This document shows, one piece after another, positions 7,816 to 14,028 of a DNA stretch of 15,168 nucleotides. The notes below the pieces were generated by a model, which saw only the letters and a list, made by a program, of their open reading frames with translations, made no database searches and was not told the origin of the DNA. Positions within the stretch are counted from its first letter, which is position 1. Each line of letters opens with the position of its first letter. Position numbers and translations under genes: made by a program. The DNA comes from Burkholderiales bacterium. GTDB lineage: Bacteria > Pseudomonadota > Gammaproteobacteria > Burkholderiales > Casimicrobiaceae. The stretch spans positions 1-15,168 of the forward strand of contig JAICVH010000013.1 of NCBI GenBank assembly GCA_025935435.1. The letters run 5' to 3'.

Positions 7816-8931
7816 ATGAGCAGCGGGTCGCCGCCTTCGGTACCCGCGCGTGTCGCCGGCGAGCGCTATCGCGCGCTGACCCGCGAACCTGGCCACCGAT
7901 CGATCGTCGTCATCGATCAGCGCCGACTGCCGCACACGCATGTTCTTCTGACGATCGATGATGCCGAGGTCGCCGCGGAAGCGATTCGGTCGATGGTTGT
8001 TCGTGGCGCACCGCTGATCGGCGCCGTGGGTGCCTATGGCCTTGCGCTGGCGCTCGATCGCGACGCATCGGACGGCGCGCTTTCCGCCGCACACGCAATG
8101 CTGGACGCCACCCGTCCGACCGCGGTGAATCTCCGCTGGGCGCTCGATCGCGTGCGCGCGCTCGTCGCCGCCCTTCCGGTCGGCGCACGCGCCGACGCTG
8201 CGTGGCAGGAAGCCGATGCCATCTACGCCGAGGACGTCGCCATCAACGCTGCGCTCGGCGGGCATGGGCTCGAACTGCTGCGCGAGCTTGCCGCCGCTGG
8301 CCACGACCCGCTCAACGTGATGACGCATTGCAACGCCGGCGCACTCGCCACCTGCGGGTTCGGTACGGCGACGGCGCCATTGTTTCTCGCCCATGCGCTC
8401 GGCATTCCGTTGCACGTGTGGGTTAGCGAAACCAGGCCGCGCATGCAAGGCGCCAATCTCACCGCATGGGAGCTTCGACAGCACGGTATCCCGCATACCC
8501 TCGTCGTCGACAGCGCGAGCGGTCTGCTGATGCGCCGAGGCGATGTCGACGTGGTCATTGTCGGTGCCGACCGGGTCGCCGCGAATGGCGACGTCTGCAA
8601 CAAGATCGGTACCTATGACAAGGCGCTGGCTGCGCGCGACAACGATGTTCCCCTCTGGGTGGCGCTTCCTTCGCCGACGATCGACTGGACGCTCGACACA
8701 GGCGATCGCATACCGATCGAAGCTCGTGCGGCCGACGAAGTGCTGCGGATCGCGGGTCGCGCCGACGACGGCTCCGCGGCTCGGGTCGCGATCGCCACCG
8801 AAGGCACGGCTGCGATGAACTTCGCGTTCGACGTTACACCTGCGCGGCTCGTGTCCCGCTACATCACCGAGCGCGGTGTCGCCAACGATGCGCGATCGCT
8901 GCACGATCTCCACCGCGGCGGCGCGCAGTGA
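7816..8931 (+). CDS. mtnA: S-methyl-5-thioribose-1-phosphate isomerase
   Basis: The 371-residue product is MtnA, a cytosolic isomerase that converts the aldose 5-methylthioribose-1-phosphate into the ketose 5-methylthioribulose-1-phosphate. It is related to eIF2B-alpha subunits. Family marks are VVRGAPLIGAVGAYG at 61-75, NLRWALDR at 105-112, MTHCNAGALAT at 169-179 with catalytic Cys172, ETRPRMQGANLTAWEL at 205-220, GADRVAANGD at 250-259 with catalytic Asp252, and NKIGTY at 262-267. Cys172 and Asp252 both lie 12 residues after the B. subtilis pair (Cys160, Asp240). AGGGCGG at 7803-7809 lies 6 bases before the ATG. The gene overlaps the downstream aldolase by 4 bases (GTGA). In some bacteria the same enzyme also isomerises 5-deoxyribose-1-phosphate. 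No mtnP or mtnK, needed to make its substrate, is in this window. Confidence 0.95.
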   Translation: MSSGSPPSVPARVAGERYRALTREPGHRSIVVIDQRRLPHTHVLLTIDDAEVAAEAIRSMVVRGAPLIGAVGAYGLALALDRDASDGALSAAHAMLDATRPTAVNLRWALDRVRALVAALPVGARADAAWQEADAIYAEDVAINAALGGHGLELLRELAAAGHDPLNVMTHCNAGALATCGFGTATAPLFLAHALGIPLHVWVSETRPRMQGANLTAWELRQHGIPHTLVVDSASGLLMRRGDVDVVIVGADRVAANGDVCNKIGTYDKALAARDNDVPLWVALPSPTIDWTLDTGDRIPIEARAADEVLRIAGRADDGSAARVAIATEGTAAMNFAFDVTPARLVSRYITERGVANDARSLHDLHRGGAQ

Positions 8932-9569
8932 GCGGTCGTCCGATCGACGTGCGCAACGCCGTGATCGAAACGGCGCTCGCCATGAACGCGGCCGGCATCA
9001 ATCGCGGCAAGTCGGGTAACGTCAGCGCCCGTGTCGACGACGGGTTTGTCATCACGCCAAGCGGCTTGCCGTACGCGGATACGACAATCGACGACATCGT
9101 CCACGTCGATCTCGACGGCAAAGCGACCGGTCGACGCCAACCATCGACTGAGTGGCGTTTTCACCACGACATTTATCGCTTGCGCACCGACGCGTCCGCG
9201 ATCGTGCACACGCATGCGCCGTTCGCAACGACGCTGGCGTGCCTCGATCGCGGCATTCCGCCGTTCCATTACATGATCGCCGTCGCCGGCGGCAACGACA
9301 TCCGATGTGCGCCGTATGCGACGTTCGGCACGCAGGCGCTCTCCGACCACGCGTTGCGCGCGCTCGACGGTAGGCGCGCCTGCCTGCTCGCGCACCACGG
9401 CATGATCGCGTTCGGCGATTCGTTGGCGGGGGCGCTCGCACTGGCGATCGAGGTCGAAACGCTGGCGGAGATGTACTGGCGGACACTGCAGATCGGCGAG
9501 CCATCACTCCTTTCCGATGCCGAGATGAATGAAGTGATCGCAAAATTCGCAACGTACGGCAAGCGTTGA
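8928..9569 (+). CDS. Class II aldolase, FucA-like; candidate 5-(methylthio)ribulose-1-phosphate / 5-deoxyribulose-1-phosphate aldolase
   Basis: The 213-residue protein is a zinc-dependent class II aldolase closely resembling L-fuculose-1-phosphate aldolase. Zinc ligands are Glu75, His94 and His96 (HTHAPFAT) and His157 (AHHGMI). Phosphate contacts are Gly30-Asn31, Ser45-Gly46 and Ser73-Thr74. All are offset by two from FucA. PPFHYMIAVAGGN and CAPYATFGT are FucA-type and absent from MtnB, the dehydratase of the same superfamily. It starts with GTG inside the mtnA stop (GTGA), so the two are translationally coupled. With MtnA it would form the DHAP shunt: the ketose-phosphate is cleaved to dihydroxyacetone phosphate and methylthioacetaldehyde, or acetaldehyde when the source is 5'-deoxyadenosine. 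The chemistry and fold are well supported; the substrate is inferred from the neighbour. The alternative is a plain fuculose/rhamnulose-phosphate aldolase. Confidence 0.88.
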   Translation: MSGRPIDVRNAVIETALAMNAAGINRGKSGNVSARVDDGFVITPSGLPYADTTIDDIVHVDLDGKATGRRQPSTEWRFHHDIYRLRTDASAIVHTHAPFATTLACLDRGIPPFHYMIAVAGGNDIRCAPYATFGTQALSDHALRALDGRRACLLAHHGMIAFGDSLAGALALAIEVETLAEMYWRTLQIGEPSLLSDAEMNEVIAKFATYGKR

Positions 9570-9592
9570 GCGTCAACTTGTCGACGACAGCA

Positions 9593-9620
9593 CGTGTCGC
9601 TCGATCCCGACACGAGCGAC
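9593..9620. repeat. Overlapping alternative inverted repeats after the aldolase gene
   Basis: Two stems compete for the same bases. CGTGTCG (9593-9599) pairs with 9608-9614, and GTCGCTCG (9596-9603) pairs with 9613-9620, so only one can form at a time. They lie 24 bases after the aldolase stop. No T-run follows, so they do not look like a standard intrinsic terminator. The remaining 9621-9807 stretch holds no recognised gene; a T-run at 9649-9653 is not preceded by a stem. Confidence 0.4.
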
Positions 9621-9807
9621 CGCATAAATGGCCGACGCAGCGCGCAAGTTTTTCACAGACGCGCGTTCAACGCGGTGACCACCGGCGCGGCGTGCGAGCC
9701 AGCCGACGCGCGTAATCGCGCATTGAACGGACGGATCAGGCGCGTTCACCGTTTCATGGTACGGTACTTGCGAGGTGGCCTGCCGTATTTACTTGGAGTT
9801 GACTCGC

Positions 9808-11055
9808 ATGCGCATCGCACAATCGTTGCTCGCTGTCACGATGTTCGCCGGGAGCGTCGGCCTCGCTCACGCCCAGGCGACGGCAGCCTCGGGGTCGGTC
9901 GTCGTGATTCCACTGGTCGCGCAGACGGCGTCGTTCTCCACCGAAATCGTCGTACGGAATCCGAACCCGGCACCGATCACGCTGAACGTCGCGTTCTACG
10001 AGGGTTTGAACTCGGGCACGCCGGGCCCCAAGGCGTGCACGCAGCTCACGGTCGCAGCCAGCGAGTCGAAGCCATTTCTGCTGTCCAGCCAATGCCCGAT
10101 GGGCGCGGGTGGTCACTTCGGCATGCTGGTGTTGGAAGATGCGGCGCTTCAGAAAACGAACGTCTTCTTCGCGTACTCGCGCACGCAGACGCCCGGCTTC
10201 ATCGGCTTCAGCGTCGAAGGATTTCCGATCGGCGCATTTTCCGGTGCGCCGGCCGACTCGCTTGGCCTCAAGTCACAGGCCGCAGCACCCGGCTTTCAAT
10301 CGAACTGTTTTGCCGGTGCGCTCGGTGAGGCCGTCAGTTATCAGCTCCTGCTGCGTGATGGCACGACCAACGCCCTCATCGGTGGTCCGCTGACCAGAAC
10401 GCTGCAGCCGTTCGAGATGTTTCGCTACCTTGACGTATTTGCGCTGGCAGGCGCGCCGGGGGATCACTCGAACGTGCGAGCCAATTTCACCGTAACGAGC
10501 GGCGGCCAGGCGCTGGTTGCGTTCTGCACCGTGCAGGAGAACACTCAACTCAGTGCCGATTTTCGCATCGCGAAGTCGATCGATGCGTTGAACAATGGAC
10601 AGCGACGCGTGACCTGTATCGGGCAGGACAACTGCGGCCTCGGCAATCCAGTCAGCGTGAGCCAGCCCGAAACGATCACGGTCGGCGAGGGCAACCTTCG
10701 CCGCGTCTATTCGATGATTCTCACGCAGCCGGACTACATACGCTGCGACCTCGTCGGATCGGCGGGCGATCTTTCGAATCTGCAGATGCGCTTGCGTGTG
10801 CCGGGTGATCCGTTTACTTCGGCCGTGTTCGTACCGAGTATCGGCGACAGCGGCGGCGCCAACGACACGACTTTTTATGTCTACACCGGCGAGCGCAACG
10901 CGGTGAACGGCGGCACGGCGACGCGCTGGTTCATCGATGTGGAAACGCGTACGCAGGCAACGGCGACCGATCTGAAGTTCGGGATCACATGCTCGTCGGG
11001 CAATGGCGCCGAAGTACCCTGGTTCCGCGGATCGACGACGTACGCGACGTTCTGA
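9808..11055 (+). CDS. Secreted cysteine-rich protein of unknown family
   Basis: I do not recognise this family. The 415-residue product begins with a typical Sec signal peptide (MRIAQSLLAVTMFAGSVGLAHA, likely cleavage after residue 22) and is then hydrophilic, rich in Gly, Thr, Ser, Ala and Asn, with short alternating beta-type patterns (GSVVVIPLVAQTASFSTEIVVRN near the N-terminus resembles a beta-sandwich edge). The mature part has eight cysteines, an even number that suggests disulfide bonds, and no membrane anchor. It is most likely periplasmic or extracellular. The ATG at 9808 is chosen over an upstream in-frame GTG or ATG because GGAG at 9795-9798 is 9 bases away and the signal peptide starts there. 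It stands alone on its strand between the aldolase and the palindromic element. Confidence 0.75.
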   Translation: MRIAQSLLAVTMFAGSVGLAHAQATAASGSVVVIPLVAQTASFSTEIVVRNPNPAPITLNVAFYEGLNSGTPGPKACTQLTVAASESKPFLLSSQCPMGAGGHFGMLVLEDAALQKTNVFFAYSRTQTPGFIGFSVEGFPIGAFSGAPADSLGLKSQAAAPGFQSNCFAGALGEAVSYQLLLRDGTTNALIGGPLTRTLQPFEMFRYLDVFALAGAPGDHSNVRANFTVTSGGQALVAFCTVQENTQLSADFRIAKSIDALNNGQRRVTCIGQDNCGLGNPVSVSQPETITVGEGNLRRVYSMILTQPDYIRCDLVGSAGDLSNLQMRLRVPGDPFTSAVFVPSIGDSGGANDTTFYVYTGERNAVNGGTATRWFIDVETRTQATATDLKFGITCSSGNGAEVPWFRGSTTYATF

Positions 11056-11068
11056 AACAGCAGGCATT

Positions 11069-11161
11069 AAGTAGGGTCAGACTCGACTTTCGCCTACTTC
11101 GACAAGGATTGCGCGTTGCTATGAATCGTCCGGCGAACCAAAGTCGAGTCTGACCCTACTT
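11069..11161. mobile_element. Palindromic REP/MITE-like element with 22-bp perfect inverted repeats
   Basis: Bases 11069-11090 and 11140-11161 are perfect 22-bp reverse complements (core GTAGGGTCAGACTCGAC), with a 49-base spacer. Inside the spacer CGCC (11091-11094) can also pair with GGCG (11132-11135), extending the hairpin. The element sits between two convergent genes. From memory, this core resembles the palindromes found beside REP-associated tyrosine transposases (RAYT, IS200/IS605-like) in many proteobacteria, which is an inference. No transposase is encoded here, so it would be a non-autonomous copy. Its right arm contains the last codon and TAG stop of the methyltransferase gene. 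The stem could also act as a bidirectional terminator. Confidence 0.7.
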
Positions 11162-11938
11162 TCTGAGCAGATAGATCCAGGTCGGCGCGAGGCGGGCGGC
11201 AATGCCGGACAGCGCGGCGAGCAACGGCCGCGCGAATGCCGGCCAATGCACGAGCGCACGGAATTCGAAGCGCTCGGGTGCGCGCAGCATCCGCGGTGAA
11301 ATGAACTCGACCGTCGTGAACGACGCGAAGAGTTCGCGCATCCGCCACGGCGGCAGGAAGCGCTCGCCGTAGCACGTTTCGCCGGCGGTTCTGCGCAATA
11401 TGGCACTCGCCACACCGCGGGGAAGCCACGACAACAGCGGAATGCCGTAATGCGGCTCGATCAGTTGCAACGTATGCCCGCCTGCAAAGTAGCAGACGCC
11501 GCCCGGGCGGAGTACGCGATGCGCCTCGCGCATCACCGCCGCGGGGTCCCCCACATGTTCGTAGACGTGGTTGCACACGACGGCATCGAATGCAGCGTTC
11601 GCGAACGGTAATCGGTCCGCCGACGCAGTCACGAAGCGGGCGCGACGATTTACGTTGACCGCGTACGTGACGGACTCGACATCCACGTCGACTCCGATCG
11701 TCAGGCCGGCTTGCGCTGCGATTGCGTCGGTGACGATGCCCGCCGAGCACCCGATGTCGAGGATCCGCGCGCCTGCAATGTCGAGCGGTCCGAACGCGAC
11801 CAGCGCCGCCGCAATGCGCCGCCCGCGAAGGCGTCGTCCTTCCGGCGCATCGAGAAAACCATAACGGTCGACCGGGCGCCGTATCGAGGCGGGCGCGTTC
11901 GCGTGCGTGGCGGCCATCGGCTCGACCGTTTCACGCAT
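11156..11938 (-). CDS. Class I SAM-dependent methyltransferase
   Basis: The 260-residue cytosolic protein is a Methyltransf_11-type enzyme. Motif I ILDIGCSAGIVT is at 59-70, acidic GVDVD at 82-86 binds the SAM ribose, and RLPFANAAFDAVVCNHVYEHV followed by EAHRVLRPGG is the classic post-motif region. In this position it probably methylates a sugar or another part of the glycan built by the neighbouring glycosyltransferases. The start at 11938 is the ATG that overlaps the end of the GT4 gene by 8 bases (ATGCGTGA); a later ATG at 11917 is possible. Longer forms would be antisense-like extensions into the GT4 gene. The final AAG and TAG come from the right arm of the palindromic element, so the C-terminus may have been set by that insertion. 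Confidence 0.88.
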   Translation of the reverse strand: MRETVEPMAATHANAPASIRRPVDRYGFLDAPEGRRLRGRRIAAALVAFGPLDIAGARILDIGCSAGIVTDAIAAQAGLTIGVDVDVESVTYAVNVNRRARFVTASADRLPFANAAFDAVVCNHVYEHVGDPAAVMREAHRVLRPGGVCYFAGGHTLQLIEPHYGIPLLSWLPRGVASAILRRTAGETCYGERFLPPWRMRELFASFTTVEFISPRMLRAPERFEFRALVHWPAFARPLLAALSGIAARLAPTWIYLLRK

Positions 11939-13016
11939 CCGCTGCGCGCCATCGGAGGCCAGTGAAACGAGCGAACAACGCTTCATAAGCATCGGCGACG
12001 GCGTCCCAGCCGAAGTGGCGTTGCACGTGCAAGCGTGCGGTTTCGCCACGTGGAGCCCTATCGGTGAGCCCCGCAGCGAGCGCAGTAGTCCACGCCGTAG
12101 CATCGTGCGTCGGGATGAGCGTCCCGGTGACGCCATCGACGACGGCTTCACGAAGTCCTTCGATCGCGGCGGCGAACACCGGACAACCGGCGCCCGCGGC
12201 TTCGAGCGCGACGAGGCCGAAGCCCTCGATGTCGCCGTCGACGTGAATGTTCGGCAGGACGCACGCGGTCGCTTGCGCGAGCCAGTTCACCTTCTCTGCA
12301 TCCGACACCGACCCCAACATGCGCACGCGCTCTGCGACACCGGCGTCGCGCGCGGCGCGCAGCACATTTTCGCGCTCGGGGCCGTCGCCGATGACGACCA
12401 GCTCGAGCGCGGGCCGTTGCTTCACCAATGCCGGCAACACGGCCTGGACGAACCATGCAAGGCCCTTGCGCCGAACGAGGCGGCCGACGAACAGCAGGCA
12501 GTCGGCCCGGCGCGCTCGCGCCCCCGTCAGCGCTTGTTGGACGTTGACACCGTTGCGGATGACCGTCGTGCGAGGCGCCGATATGCCGGCCGCAATCGCA
12601 GCCGCACGCGTCGCCTCGCTGACGCATACGTAATGATCGGCTGCCCACGGCAGGCCGCGGCGCCATAGCCTGTAAAGCGGTGCGTCGTGAACGACGTCGA
12701 GTCCATGCAGTGTCACGATTGCCGGCACGCGAAACGCGCGTGCAATCAACCCAAGCGGGGCAAGCACACCGTCGCCCAGATGCAACAAGGAAACGTTTCC
12801 CCTGATGCATCCGACGAAGATGCCAACGGCGGCCGCCGCGAAGAACATCGGCAGCGATTGGTTCGGCTCGATCGCGAAGACGGTCGTCGGTCCACGGGCC
12901 GCGAGACGCGTGGTCAGTTCGAACGATTGCCGCTCCATGCCGCCGGGTGCCGGAGGACGCTTGCGCGTCACCAGCCACCAGCGGGCACTGGACGTGGGGC
13001 CTCTCGTTGTACCCAT
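11931..13016 (-). CDS. GT4-family glycosyltransferase
   Basis: The 361-residue protein is a retaining GT-B glycosyltransferase of family 4. Near the N-terminus the PAPGGMERQ loop (23-31) is the glycine-rich acceptor/donor loop. TLHGLD at 102-107 and VSEATR at 132-137 end the first Rossmann domain. FVGRLVRRKG at 176-185 carries the donor-phosphate-binding Arg179 and Lys184, and Glu264-x7-Glu272 (EGFGLVALE) is the signature EX7E nucleotide-sugar site. It would add a sugar from a nucleotide donor at the cytosolic face of the membrane; donor and linkage cannot be told. The ATG at 13016 lies 14 bases after the GT2 gene. The ribosome binding site is weak, suggesting coupled translation. A longer frame exists upstream but would overlap the GT2 gene and reads as non-protein-like. 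Confidence 0.9.
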   Translation of the reverse strand: MGTTRGPTSSARWWLVTRKRPPAPGGMERQSFELTTRLAARGPTTVFAIEPNQSLPMFFAAAAVGIFVGCIRGNVSLLHLGDGVLAPLGLIARAFRVPAIVTLHGLDVVHDAPLYRLWRRGLPWAADHYVCVSEATRAAAIAAGISAPRTTVIRNGVNVQQALTGARARRADCLLFVGRLVRRKGLAWFVQAVLPALVKQRPALELVVIGDGPERENVLRAARDAGVAERVRMLGSVSDAEKVNWLAQATACVLPNIHVDGDIEGFGLVALEAAGAGCPVFAAAIEGLREAVVDGVTGTLIPTHDATAWTTALAAGLTDRAPRGETARLHVQRHFGWDAVADAYEALFARFTGLRWRAADA

Positions 13017-13030
13017 GGCCGAGTTGCCGT

Positions 13031-13984
13031 TCAGCGCTCGCGAGCAGCCTCGAACCGCCGGCGTCGCGCCTCGAGTCTCAGCTCCTCGAGCATCCTGCGG
13101 TTGATGGCGATGAGATCGCCCAGGAACGCGACGATGGTCAGCGCGGCGCCAAGCCCGAACAGCATTGCTGCAAGGATGAGGCTTTGCAGGTGCCCGGCGG
13201 CGCCACCCGAAACGGCGTAGAACCACAGGAACCGCACGCCGATCGCGAATGCAATGACCATCGAGATCGCCGCCGGGACGATGAAAAAGCGGAAAGGCCG
13301 GTAGACGACGAACATCCGCAACAACCCGCTGCCCGCGCGCATCACGTAGTGCGCACTGCTGCGCACGAGCCGCGACGGACGCGCGACCGAGTTGACGCCG
13401 ACCGGCACCGACGCAACGCGCAGGCCATGGTTCGCCGCCTGCACGATCGTTTCGAGCGTATACGTATAGCCCGAAAACACCTCGAGGCGCAGCGCAGCTT
13501 CACGAGAGTAGGCGCGGAAGCCGCTCGTGGCGTCAGCGACTGCTGTCCCCGACAAGCGTCGCACGACCCACGAGCCTGCCCGCTGCAACCATCGTTTGGT
13601 CCAGGAAAAATCGCGCATCGTCGCGATCGGCCGGGCGCCGATCACGATGTCCGCGCGGCCCTCCACAATTGGCTCGATCAATGCGGCGATGTCGTCACCG
13701 CGATACTGATTGTCCCCATCGGTGTTGACGACGATATCGGCGCCCGCATCCAGTGCCTCCTCGATACCGGCTGAAAACGCCGCGGCCAGTCCGCGCGTTT
13801 CCGGAAGGCGCACGACGCTTGCGCCGAGCGAGGCCGCGATCGCGCCGGTCTCGTCGCTGCTGCCATCATCGATGACGACGACGCGAATGGCGTCGATGCC
13901 TTCAAGCGCGGTCGGCAGATCGCCGATCGTCGCCGGCAATGTCTGCGCCTCGTCGAGGCACGGAATCTGGATGACGACGTTCAA
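13031..13984 (-). CDS. Membrane-anchored GT2 glycosyltransferase (dolichol/undecaprenyl-phosphate sugar synthase-like)
   Basis: The 317-residue protein has a GT-A catalytic domain of family 2 at about 1-225, then two membrane segments at about 232-258 and 266-294, and a basic, charged C-terminal tail. Key motifs are IPCLDEAQTLP at 7-17, IDDGSSDE at 38-45 for UDP binding, and the metal-binding NTDGDNQY at 87-94. This layout fits polyprenyl-phosphate glycosyltransferases that load a sugar onto a lipid carrier for later transfer. The N-terminus that aligns with the family starts at a TTG at 13984, with AGG about 4 bases upstream; no ATG or GTG fits there. An ATG-like start at 14089 would overlap the upstream gene by 61 bases and add a non-conserved leader. 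The TTG start may mean low expression. Confidence 0.85.
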   Translation of the reverse strand: MNVVIQIPCLDEAQTLPATIGDLPTALEGIDAIRVVVIDDGSSDETGAIAASLGASVVRLPETRGLAAAFSAGIEEALDAGADIVVNTDGDNQYRGDDIAALIEPIVEGRADIVIGARPIATMRDFSWTKRWLQRAGSWVVRRLSGTAVADATSGFRAYSREAALRLEVFSGYTYTLETIVQAANHGLRVASVPVGVNSVARPSRLVRSSAHYVMRAGSGLLRMFVVYRPFRFFIVPAAISMVIAFAIGVRFLWFYAVSGGAAGHLQSLILAAMLFGLGAALTIVAFLGDLIAINRRMLEELRLEARRRRFEAARER

Positions 13985-14028
13985 GACGCCTGGCTCACCA
14001 TTGTTGAAACAGCTTCGGCATCGTTCGC

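Noticed and set aside
7744..8913. A 389-codon open frame on the minus strand opposite mtnA
   Set aside because: It mirrors mtnA, is rich in Arg and low-complexity residues, shows no family motif, and high-GC coding DNA often opens such antisense frames.
8928..9569. MtnB, methylthioribulose-1-phosphate dehydratase, suggested by the adjacent mtnA
   Set aside because: The sequence follows FucA in PPFHYMIAVAGGN and CAPYATFGT and lacks MtnB features; no other mtn dehydratase-route genes are nearby.
11907..13774. Long plus-strand open frames opposite the glycosyltransferases and methyltransferase
   Set aside because: They show no domain motifs and lie against strongly supported minus-strand genes.
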